This document shows, one piece after another, positions 11,293 through 22,400 of a stretch of DNA of 64,000 nucleotides. Made by a program: the position numbers and the translations under genes. This stretch comes from Adiantum capillus-veneris. Taxonomy: Eukaryota > Streptophyta > Polypodiopsida > Polypodiales > Pteridaceae. Position 1 is the stretch's first letter; each line of letters begins with the position of its first letter. The notes beneath the pieces are model-generated. The model had not been told where the DNA came from. It saw nothing but the letters and a program-made list of their open reading frames with translations, and made no database searches. The stretch covers positions 71,258,412-71,322,411 of the forward strand of contig CM043963.1 of the NCBI GenBank assembly GCA_014529385.2, read 5' to 3'.

Positions 11293-11499
11293 TTGGTGAT
11301 ATCGCAGGCTAGTACAAGTCCTTGCGAAAGAAGAACTCTCAAAGTGGATCCAGACAATGGACTCATCTACATACACTGTCTCTTTCACAATGTACTCCTC
11401 GATTGGATTCAACCAAAAAATCTTTTTTGTGAGTGCTTTGATCTGGTTTTTGGAAATCACAAACTACTCAATAATATTCTCATAGGATGGAAGTATTAG
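11293..11499 (+). pseudogene. Candidate degenerate GIY-YIG endonuclease segment of the Penelope-like ORF
   Basis: The frame is the same as the preceding 244-codon stretch, after one TAA. It contains GLIYIHCLFHNVLLDWIQPKNL, where LIY and the following LDWIQPKNL sit at the spacing of the GIY and YIG motifs. A GNHKLLNNIL block follows, where GIY-YIG proteins often carry an H/N-rich helix. The canonical YIG, Arg and Glu are not clear, so this rests mostly on position: it directly precedes the CxC motif. The stop at 11497 is TAG. Confidence 0.35.
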
Positions 11500-11589
11500 C
11501 ATCCCATAAAGAAGTTAATTTACAGTAATGACTTTCTTCGGTAGGATTCTGTTCCCCATTGTACATGCTTTTAGTTTACCACCTTTTGC

Positions 11590-11835
11590 AGGAATTTTGA
11601 GGCTCATGGTAATCATGTTTGCACCTGTGATCTTAGCATTATTGAAAATACTAAAGTACGTAGAGTTTTGGCCAAAGGGCTCAATCATATACCTAACTTT
11701 CCCAAAAACCCTTACCTTGCTCTATCAACTGTACTAAGCTGCCTCACTGACCTTGGCAGTGCTCTCCGACTGGAGATGACAGTCCTACCGGACTTAAGGG
11801 AAGTTGTGAAGGAACTTCCCTTAAGTCCTGTATAA
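11590..11835 (+). pseudogene. CxC linker domain of the Penelope-like ORF
   Basis: In the same frame, NHVCTCDLSI places Cys-Thr-Cys at 11620-11628, followed by a basic KVRRVLAKGLNHIPNFP stretch. A CxC motif between endonuclease and RT is a hallmark described for Penelope-like elements with N-terminal endonucleases (Naiad and Chlamys groups). The frame closes at 11835, after a ~36-bp tandem duplication (GGGAAGTTGTGAAGGAA at about 11797 and 11833). That duplication probably caused the shift into the RT frame. Confidence 0.6.
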
Positions 11836-11843
11836 GGGAAGTT

Positions 11844-13049
11844 GTGAAGGAATGCTTCCTTCAAAAAGTATCACAACTACCTAAAAAATGGATATCCTTT
11901 GATGACTCCTGGCTTACATCTCAGCTAACTTTTGATTTTCAAAAAATCTCCGATAAATGGTTTGTTGTCGGGCTTGACAAAAGCTCTAACTGTCCCACTA
12001 TTATATGCAAAAACCTTGCTTGGAAGGTCGCTCGTAATCGAGTATCTGGTAAGGAATTCTGTAGTATTAAATCTCCACTACAAACGGTTACCAATAAAAT
12101 TGCTAAACACTTAGGGAATCTAAGCTACTCTATTTTGAACACTAAGTTACCTGTTTTATTTCCCACTTATCAATTTCATAAGCATAAGTTTAGATGGATA
12201 TCTGATGCCTCCAATAGTACTTTTACTGATATCACCAAGGATATTACTTCATGCCTTGACCTTATACTATCCTAATTTGAGCTTATTTGTGCCACTAAAC
12301 AGAAAATCTGCAAGGACTTCTTACATATTCAATACAATCCCTTTTGGCTTACAAAAAACTCTACAAAAGTCTCACTTAATCTTCCTCAGAAAATCTTCCA
12401 CATTTTTACTGGTGACATTACACAATGTTACGAAAACATTCCCCTTGAAGGGGATCTTGGCCTTAAGACTATTCTTGCCAAGGTGATTAAAATAGCTTTC
12501 TCCAATGCTAGAAAAAAGAAACTTTTTTACATCTCTCTTTCCAATAAACCCAGGTGGATTAAAGTATCTCACTCCTTACACTCCTTACACTTTAATGAAG
12601 AAAAGCTTTGCTTTTACATCTCATGGCTACTGTGCTGGCTACTGTGTAACTGCACTATAGTTTCAAGCGGTCTTTGCTTTAACCAATGCCTAGGCATCCC
12701 CATAGGATTCTCACGCTCTCCACTTAAGTGTAATATTTACCTTGCTTTTTTTGAATACAAGTGGTGTCTCAAAACCATGGAGTCATACAAAAATAAGCTT
12801 TCACAGTTCATACATACCTATAGATATATGGATGACTTACTTAGTGTCAACAATAGAGACTTCCTCAAAGAAATTTATCTGATTTATCCTCACTGCCTTA
12901 AAATTGAACCCACTTCTCTCCATAAGATCATCACACCCAATGGGACTTTTTGCACATCAGTCCAATTCCTTAACCTTTCTATCTCCCTTGTTTGTTTGGA
13001 AAAGGGATCTCTTGAAACTACCACTTGTAGAATTCATAAAAAAGAATAG
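11844..13049 (+). pseudogene. Penelope-like reverse transcriptase
   Basis: One frame runs about 400 codons with a single stop (TAA at 12273-12275). RT motif A is GDITQCYENIPL (Asp at 12414-12416). A GIPIGFSRSPLKCNIYL block near 12690-12735 matches the GIPMGF-SPLWCN-YL signature I know from green-algal Penelope-like RTs. Motif C is YRYMDDLL, with the two catalytic Asp at 12831-12836. The length between motif A and the GIPIGF block suggests an insertion in the fingers, as in telomerase. All catalytic Asp residues survive. The enzyme would copy element RNA into DNA at a nicked target. Confidence 0.8.
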
Positions 13050-13280
13050 CAATAGGCCTCATAAGGCTGCTATTAGCTCATGTATCAGCCTACTACACTT
13101 AATCTACTATTCTTCCGCTAATTCTTTCCTTGCCTAGGAGGAGGTTTATCTACTGATCAAAAAGTATTGCCTTAACGGGTTTAATAGAAACCAGATCGGT
13201 AACACTATTACCCAGGCTCTCACCCAACATAGTTTGCCTGTGCTACACTTAAACAAGAGAATCTCATTTCTCTAATGAGG
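13050..13280 (+). pseudogene. C-terminal thumb-like tail of the Penelope-like RT
   Basis: A frame change at the A-rich run near 13037 moves coding potential to the frame of SNRPHKAAISSCISLLHLIYYSS, followed by a GFNRNQIGNTITQAL-like segment near 13170-13220. These resemble the conserved helical tail after the RT in green-lineage Penelope-like proteins. A stop at 13135-13137 and others show decay. Confidence 0.55.
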
Positions 13281-13283
13281 TAG

Positions 13284-13333
13284 TAGGCCCATACACAATG
13301 GGTCTAATATCAACCCATTGTGTATGGCGCCTA
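13284..13333 (+). other. Perfect long hairpin after the Penelope-like ORF
   Basis: The arms 13289-13303 (CCATACACAATGGGT) and 13313-13327 (ACCCATTGTGTATGG) are exact reverse complements. The stem extends by five more pairs (TAGGC with GCCTA) past a single bulged C, around a nine-base loop CTAATATCA. It lies between the RT tail and the (CA)n junction. A structured 3' end of the element RNA, possibly recognised by the RT or used to end transcription, is a reasonable but untested reading. Confidence 0.75.
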
Positions 13334-13344
13334 GGTTAGGGTGG

Positions 13345-13345
<1 letters not shown>

Positions 13346-13423
<78 letters not shown>
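13346..13423. repeat. (CA)n microsatellite before pseudo-LTR C
   Basis: About 38 CA units ending in ATATACACAC. It is the third (CA)n tract placed exactly at the start of a pseudo-LTR copy. Confidence 0.97.
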
Positions 13424-13432
<9 letters not shown>

Positions 13433-15539
13433 TGTGTTACTTTAGTACTCTTGGTATTTTCTTTTAGCTTAAAAAAAAGGGGGGACCACACATAAACCTA
13501 GCCCTTGGATCGGGACCTGTTGGGGTTGGTTTTTTTGATAATTACACACACACACAATTGGGTTACTTTATTAGTTCTTTTTTTGATAATTACACACACA
13601 CAATTGGGCTACTTTATTAGTTCTTGACCTATTTTCTCTTATTAAAAGAGAGCTTCAGAATATTTTTTGAGCCTCCTCTATGGGATTTAAAAACCCTTTG
13701 TTAAAAAATAAAAAGCCTGATAAGGCATTGGCTAGAACGATTATCTTTTACCTTGGGTGAAACCCTGTCGTGAATACTCTGGATTACCTCCCATGGCACC
13801 GTGCAGGTGGCTTCATTTTCTTTGCTAGAGATCTCCCTAATGCTTGGAAATATGAGCGATTCGGAGTTATTGCAACCTCCCTCCCTGCTCTATTTAAAGA
13901 TGAGGGCGCATCTCTACCCCTCACTTAGTTTTGGTTGTACTCTGCTTGATTGCTTGAAACTAGTTACTGCGTTTCTGATACAAAGCATGGAGCTCTTTAC
14001 TCAAGTTACTCAGGACGGTCGCTGTTATTTCTTGCTTTACTTATTGCATACTTAGGATTCTTTCCGCATGGGTTAACACTCTGTACGGAGGATGTTTTGT
14101 TGAAAAATTTGGTGGTCTCCTCCTGCAATCTTTATGAACCCAGGCATGGGGGTTATTTTGCATTGTATGATTACCAAATGGTGCATTAAAATAACTGCTT
14201 ATGGTTCCAAAAATCCACCCCATGGCCGGTGGTCAGAGCATATGGATGATTAAGGGTGGTTTTTTTTGCCCTGGTAACCAGTACAAATTGGGTTACTTTC
14301 TTGTCTTGCTTACTAATCTCATAAAAAACTCTTGATGTTGAGAAAAAGAGGGGGTGTGTGGTGCTCTACCCTCTGCACACCGGCTTATTGTTGGTTCTGG
14401 TTGAATTACTTACTGTCACGATTTTGGTACTTGGCTTATACTAAATGACCGTAATGGCGCATCATAACATGACTCAGTGGCTATGGCAATATGGCGGTTA
14501 CAAAAATGAGGCTATTACTTTGGTTTCACCTTGGTAAGGAAAACTGCCGAAAAGGTATTGGGTTACGAATTTTTTGCGACTGTTCCCTAACTCGGACCGA
14601 TTTACTATTTTTTGCATTAGCATCTTGTTGTGTAATTCAAGAAAGATAAAAAGTTCACCCTATGGGTGTTGGAAGGATCTGCTTCTTTTGGGTTTCCAGG
14701 TTACACACTATGGTTGTTCATGGTCTTTTCTTTAGAATGGATGGGATATACATTACAATTATTTTTTCATGTACTCAGGAGGATGTTGCTCATATGATAG
14801 CTTTGGATATTATTATGGAACTAACACTTTAAACATAGTTTAAACAATTTTTAAAACTTCAAGGCATGGAGTATGGCTTGGCTTTTTTTGCAACACTCCT
14901 TGTTACTTGGGTTCCTTAAAGAGATGTATATGGTTAAAGATGTATGGTTTGGAATCCACTTCATTGTGATAGGTTTCTAACCAAAGAATAAGTTTTAATT
15001 GAGCTTGTCTTTTTTATAAAAACTATAATTGGAATTTTTTTATAAAAAACTTCATTTGGTGGAGCTTTCAGGACTGATAAAACTGCTGAAAGTATATGAA
15101 GGGGGGATTTTGACACTTGGATTAGAAGGAGTGATGGCCTTCTAATGAAAACGATACTCTTTTACTAAATTCTTTGGGATTCTTTAAAAATAAGAGAAAT
15201 CACAATTATTTGGACTAAGCTTGTGAAGGTTTTAAAAATTTTGTAAGATGGACATGGATAACAACTGGTATAGTCCATCGACACTTGTAAAACACATCCA
15301 AGGCTAACTGAATTTTTGTCTTGTTTGGATGGATGCAGGTAAGGACTCTATCTTATCTTGGAAGGTTCTTTTGACTTTGGCAAGCCGTCCTACACTGGAT
15401 GGAACACTCATTTATGATTTGGGAAGTTCTTTTACTATGTGCATACTGAAAGGGGATCTCTTTCCGACAAACATTGTACTTAAATGATTCTAATACTGAA
15501 TTATTTTTGTACTTATCTATTCTTTGTTCCATTGCCAGA
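13424..15539 (+). mobile_element. Penelope-like element pseudo-LTR, copy C
   Basis: It starts TGTGTTACTTTAGTACTC and matches copy B with several internal deletions (for example about 140 bp relative to 8206-8345). It has a local duplication at about 13533-13620, where TTTTTTGATAATTACACACAC...TTAGTTC is repeated. It ends abruptly at CCATTGCCAGA (15539), at the border of gypsy LTR sequence; copy B continues past this point with CTGTCTTTTG. It is the 3' pseudo-LTR of the element. Confidence 0.82.
13890..13899 (+). promoter_or_regulatory. TATA box in pseudo-LTR C
   Basis: CTATTTAAAG has the same flanks as in copy B, including the downstream GAGGGCGCATCTCT block. Confidence 0.55.
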
Positions 15540-17113
15540 TGTTAATTGCAATAGATTGCATGGAGTGGAAGTGAAATATTTTCACATCATGTGGATTATT
15601 CATCTAAGATATTTTGAGTATGTGCAAAATGTAGATGTGAGAGAAGTATAAAGAAGGGAATTTTGACTCCCAAGCCCTATTCTTGCCCGTAGACAATAAG
15701 GATACTACGGGGAGAGACGTACTTGTAGCTAGATTTCGTAGAGAGAATGAGCTTCCAAGAGTAAGAGATTTGTGAAGATATGGCTACTCACCGTGTGCAT
15801 TAGCATAGATCTCAAAGAAAGTTGCTCATAGCTTTGGCATAGTGTTGTAGATTGAATGTCTTTAATAAAGCAATAAGGGCGCAAGAGAGATGGAGATGGG
15901 GATAGAGATAGAAGTATAAGTAGAGATAGAGGTAAGGGTGGGTGTAAAATTAGAAGTGGATAATAGCTATTTTTGGGAATAGATTTGGAGATAGACATAT
16001 AGGTGGGCTATAGATGAAAAACAAAACAACGAGAAACCAATAAGAATCATAAAGCAAAACACACCTTATTTGAGAAAACCCTTTGGGAGTTATTTTTCAA
16101 TTTGATAGAGAGAGAAGGAGAGGGAAGAATTCAAGCCTTGAATGATGCACCAAATTCAAGTCCTTCTTTGATTAGAGTTGATCTTACAAGGAATGCTTAC
16201 AAGATTGGCTAATCCTCCTCAAAGGGCAAATTCAGGGCTTAAATTTATATTTATGGTTAAGTACAATTAGGCATTATTCCTCTCACCTTCTATTGAATGA
16301 TTTTCAAGGAAGAAGAGGTCCCCTTTTATAGGTGAAGGGAACCACCAAGGTTTACACAAGAAAGAGAGGAGCCAGTGTAAACAAGAGCTGGCAAAGCTTG
16401 AAATGGTTTGTCCCTACATGATGTGGGCAGATGAGGGTCCACCGTTTTGAGAATATATATAAAAATAAGTAAAAAAAATTTAGCTCATGGGATATGACCT
16501 CTAGTCTATATGTTTTGTCAACTTGGAGGGGAACTATGTGGAAAAAAATAATCAAAATAGTATATCTTTCTGGCAGCAAAAGTAATGTGGTCTCCTTAGC
16601 CTAGACTTCAATTTGATTCCCATGGACACCTCACGCAATATAAAAGGATGACATTTCTCCTTGACAAAGTTTTGTAAGCATCCTTTCAATAATGGATTAA
16701 TATAGGTGCATCTTTGAAGATTATGCAAGCTAGTGTCCCACTAGAATTTGATACCTTCCTAGTAGCTATAAAAAGGAAATATAAGAAAAATACATAGAAA
16801 ATATATACATTGGAAATCACACTGGCTATACAATCTAGCTAGAGTGTGAGATGAAAATGGGATGGTAGAAAAAAGCAACAATGTCTTTTATCTAGTTAAA
16901 GAAATATAACTGTTGATGCTTTTTTCCACAATACTTTCTAACATAAAAGTAAGAATATGTTACCCTTGAGATAAATACTAGGATGGGATAGAAATCTTAT
17001 CCTTATACTTAGAAATACATATGTACATTATGAAAAATATACTTATGCATCAAAAATTCACAAAATAAATCTCCTAGCATTCATTCCCACTATGTATGTG
17101 TCACAACACGACA
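15540..17113 (-). repeat. Gypsy 5' LTR, upstream part (family A, copy 1)
   Basis: On the minus strand this starts at 17113 with TGTCGTGTTGTGACAC and follows the LTR at 52311-53721 along its whole length. Shared stretches include CATAGTGGGAA, AGGAGATTTATTTTGTGA, the TATA region (CTATAAAAGGGGAC, here at about 16320-16333) and the terminal AATCTATTGCAATTAACA block. It ends where the Penelope-like array begins. Together with 4660-4922 it makes one LTR split by the array; about 385 bp present at 53722-54105 in the other copy are missing. Confidence 0.8.
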
Positions 17114-18875
17114 TCGACTTTTGTCGTGCCAGAGAGGAAAAAAATGTTAGTGCATTAACCAAGTAACAATCACATACCTTGCACTTATTGATGTTTATAC
17201 AATACACAATGATTTTATGGTATAATAAACTAGTGAGTAGAGATTAACTACTTTCCAATGGTTTCACATTGGAGAACTAAGAAAAGTGAACTTCAATGCT
17301 ATAATACTTTGGTACTAGGTTTACCACCTTAAGTTTAGAAAAAATGTGTTTACTACCATAAGGGATGCACTTATTAGTTGAAAGGACAATGTATAATGAG
17401 TTGCGTAGAAGAGCCTATTTCACGATGGAAACAATTGAAAGAAATTCAAATTGTGAGCTCCATCTCCTATGCTATTCCAGGATTTTGAATCAAAATTATG
17501 TCAAAGTATACCTTTTAAGGAAAAAATGAGTATGTCATCAAGTATTCGATTAGGTTTCCACAATCTTGGAGAAATATAAATCTTTTCAAACATCTTAAAT
17601 ACATAAGTGAAGGAGGGTGATTTTAGGAAATGAAATGACCCATGAAAGTGGAAATTCATTTTTTTAATTCATGTCCATATAAAAAGGTGGTCAATTGTGC
17701 TTTGATACATTTTTATTTTTCTTCTTCTTTACCGTTGCTTTAGCTTTTTACTCTATTTAGAGTTTCCTTGCACTATGTAGCTAGTGAGTTTTTTTTGTTT
17801 GAAGCCATTAATAAATCAAATAGTGGAGACGATAAAATAAATTTATTCAAGTCCCTTGTTTTGGGTGGTTTAGGCAAATTGGGTTCCTTTGGCTTCAAAT
17901 AGACTATGTTGCTGCACTAAAGGATGTTTTCCCCAAGCCTTCTTTGATGACATTGCACTCCACCTTATTCTTCTCTTGGAACCCTTTCTAGAGCCCAATC
18001 ATCTTGTTTCTATAGCTATAAAGTTTCTTGAGTTATGGAAAGACTATCAAGTCAAATTACAGTGAAAGGGTGTTCTCTTTAGGAATATCTGATAATGGCT
18101 TTGCATCTCCTTGAGGAATTGGTAGAATCCATGTTTCTCAGAGCTCTTGATCGAACTTTTCCACCTCAGTGTCAAGATTATGTATCCTTTGTTTGGTGTC
18201 TAGATCTTTTTGTACCATGGAGACCACCAAAATTGTCCTCCATGGTATCCTTTTTTTGGTGTATATATTTGTATATATCATGGAGGTCACCCAAGTTGTC
18301 TTTGTATTCGTGATTTTTTTTTGGTTTGGATCCTCCTACAACCCTTTGATTTTCACTTCATAGGCCTGGTTAGCTGTTGGTTTGGAGGTCAAGGGTACTA
18401 CCAATGCCTTTTGTTTTTGGCTTCCCTTGCACCCAAGATCTCTTGCTGAATGATTTTTCAATGTAGTATTGAGCCTCTAAAAGTTCATCCAGCTCCGAAT
18501 GCCATGAAATTTTTTGCCCCTTCTCTTCTTCACAATAGTAGGTTTTTGTCTTAAAGTTTCTTGGGGAGTGTCCATAGTAGCTTGCAACTCTTTCTCCTAT
18601 AGGAGTAACTTGTGTCGCACAAGATAAGCTCTTTTTAATCCTTTGTGTGGACCAAATTAATCTCAATCATCTCCTTGAGGACTTCTATAGTATCTTTTGA
18701 TTTTTGATTAAGCTCAACCATCTCATTACTTGTGTAATAGCCACGTTGTCAGCTCATTATAAGGTTTTGTACTTTTTGATTCCCTTTTTGTGATAGCCAA
18801 CTTTGCTTAAGCTTCCAAATCAATGCTGTTGGTGTAGAAAGAACTTGGACTGAGGCTATAGTAGATTGTCCCATC
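17114..18875. other. No recognisable gene; AT-rich DNA
   Basis: No long coding frame. The minus-strand frame at 18370-18666 (Lys/Ser-rich, 98 codons) looks like decayed coding sequence continuing from 19650, with no domain that I recognise. Confidence 0.4.
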
Positions 18876-19467
18876 GTGGTTGTCTTGTGTTCTCATGTGG
18901 AGTCTCCATTGCTATTGAAATAACTTGAACACTCATGAATCGTGGTGTAGATTCTTCAAACATGTTTTTATTAGTAGCTTAATTCTCTTTAAGTAGATCT
19001 CCTTTTGTTGGTTCACCTTTATTGTTCAAATCTTCTTGATCATCATCTCCTTCTAGTACTTCTTTTTGCCAAGTAGGTTGTGGATAGAGTATGCTATTAT
19101 CTTTCTCATGATGTTCTTTGATTCCATCACCACCTTCCTATTGGGTTTTCTCAAATGTTTGAGTATCTTTCATGGTTATCTTGTGTTCTCATGTGGAGTC
19201 TCCATTGCTATTGAAATACCTTGAACACTCATGAATCGTGGTGTAGATTCTTCAAACATGTTTTTATTAGTAGCTTAATTCTCTTTAAGTAGATCTCCTT
19301 TTGTTGGTTCACCTTTATTGTTCAAATCTTCTTGATCATCATCTCCTTCTAGTACTTCTTTTTGCCAAGTAGGTTGTGGATAGAGTATGCTATTATGTTT
19401 CTCATGATGTTCTTTGATTCCATCACCACCTTCCTATTGGGTTTTCTCAAATGTTTGAGTATATTTC
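18876..19467. repeat. 296-bp tandem duplication
   Basis: Two head-to-tail copies, 18876-19171 and 19172-19467, are nearly identical (for example GTGTTCTCATGTGGAGTCTCC at 18887 and 19183), with only a few substitutions seen by eye. The unit is not a multiple of three, so it would break any reading frame. The minus strand of the region encodes short Glu/Asp-rich stretches (EGDDDQEDLNNKGE), so the duplication may lie within decayed coding DNA. Confidence 0.95.
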
Positions 19468-20555
<1,088 letters not shown>

Positions 20556-20556
<1 letters not shown>

Positions 20557-22119
20557 TCGATTGTAAGAGTTCCTTCCTCAAAATCCTTGCACAGAGTCTT
20601 CCTCTCCCTCTATGATTCTTTGTAAGTTTTGGGCATAGAGTGTCCCCCTCCCTCAATGACTCTTTGTCAATTTCAGTTCATTTGGAGTTTGATGATGCTA
20701 TATTGATTTGTGCATGTTTATACTTTGAAATGCAAAGCTGTTGATCTCTTCATGACTATGATTTGATTTTGAAAGTTATCATTTTAAATTTGTGAATGTG
20801 TGCAACATAGAAATGCCTCCAACCTTCAACTTTATGAAGAAAACCTTATGTACTTTATGAACCAATGTATCTTTGTTAGGAGAATGAATACCAATATTTC
20901 TAAAGTGGTATTCTCTTTTTTCTGTAGTTTTGTGTAATGATAGGAGAAACCCCTTCTCTACACCAATCTATGCAACTGCAAAAGAGTCCATGTCATCTCC
21001 CAAAGCAAGGGGTGAAAATCTTGAAACCTAGGCTTTGCAATTGGATTGCATAACTTCAAATAGCTGGGCCATATTATCCCTCTCAAACCCCTCAAAGTAA
21101 GTCACATCGTTTAAGTACCTAGGCGAAGAAGAAAAACAATCAACTTGCCAAAGAGGTCAGGACTCTTGATGGAAGCCAAGCAACCCACCATGCCCATATT
21201 GTTCCAATGACCAATGTAGATGCAAGAGGTGATTTGGAGCTGTTTTAGGATGGCGAAACAAATCATATGCATATCCATAAATACTAATCAAAGCTACAAT
21301 AATCCAGACTGATGGTATAGAAACAATACCATGAGACCTCACGCATAGATCTCTCCACCAACACCCCCCCCCACACACACACACACACACACACACAATA
21401 TATATATATATGACATAATGATATCTCTCTCTGATATCTCGCACATACACGCACACATGCACACTCACACATACAATATATATAATATACATACCATTGG
21501 CATATCCACCTGAAAAATAACTAGCATGAAAGGGCACAATTTTTTAGTAAAAACTCGCACTTAAAAAATAAAGAAATAAAAATGGACACCATGCCACTAG
21601 AAGTCTACTAATCCTTTACCATGACACAGGCAACTACATCATTAGGAGATGAATGATGGACGGGACAAGAGACGGAAGCTGGCTCAAAGCAGATCATAAC
21701 TGGTGTTTTAATAAAAACATGCCGTATGGTTTTTTTTTAATCATTTCCAGTATGTAACAATTTTTTCCTTTGTGTGGAATTCATCAAAGAATGTACAAAA
21801 CCTTTGAATACATAAAAATCCCTAGTGTGTCAAAGATAATATCTTTTAGTATTTTGCAATACTGGTGGTAAGGGATAATCTTATATGGCTAATGATTATT
21901 TTTAGCAACGTTTGGTTGGTGGCTCTACATTCCCAAAAATAAGAAACTCACATGGCTCAGTTAATGCAGCGCTTGCAGTGTTTTTATATAAATAAACACT
22001 GCGCATGAGTCTGGAATGTACACGATGCTGCGTGGCTTTGTAGAAAACACACACACATAGTGTATTATCAACTACTAGCGATAGTGATCACATATACTCT
22101 ACATAAACTACCCCTTGGG
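20556..22119. other. No gene seen; short microsatellites
   Basis: AT-rich DNA with a poly-C/(AC)n/(AT)n cluster at about 21366-21411. It may include the 3' LTR of the minus-strand gypsy element that starts at 22120, because a purine-rich AAGGGGTAG lies near 22108 on the minus strand. I could not match it to the LTR at 27090-28011. Confidence 0.4.
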
Positions 22120-22400
22120 CTACAACAAGCGAACACTCCATGAGTTGATAGTAACTTGAATAAAAAGATTTTTGACCACATACGAACCTTGACATCTAGT
22201 GTTGAATTTAGCATCAAACCTATTGTCAAGTCGATTGTCATACCTTAACACCAGCCCACCTTCCTTGATCCCCTTGTCTTTGACCTTCTTATCAAGCTTC
22301 TCCTTTGCTTGCATAGCCTTTCTCTTGTAGCACTTGTAAGTTGCTTCTCTTTTCCACTCAAGCTCAACTAAGGTAAGAAGTCAATCCACCCATGCATCTT
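22120..22400 (-). pseudogene. Gypsy integrase C-terminal region (family B, copy 1)
   Basis: The frame 22120-22314 reads KEGGLVLRYDNRLDNRFDAKFNTRCQGSYVVKNL, the usual 'G-LVL-YD' beta-strand and GPY/F-like ending of gypsy integrases, with the GPF/GPY core changed to QGSYVV. It is Lys-rich upstream (AKEKLDKKVKDKG). It follows the catalytic core at 22381-23250. Confidence 0.75.

Noticed and set aside
4923-15539. Hammerhead ribozyme in the pseudo-LTRs
   Set aside because: I looked for the CTGATGA...GAAA core and saw none in a fitting context; elements of the N-terminal endonuclease type are reported to lack it.
15534-17133. GCCAGA on both sides of the LTR at 15540-17113 as a target duplication of a solo LTR
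   Set aside because: Using it would put the LTR start 14 bases outside the family's TGTCG end; the LTR is better explained as one half of the LTR split by the Penelope-like array.
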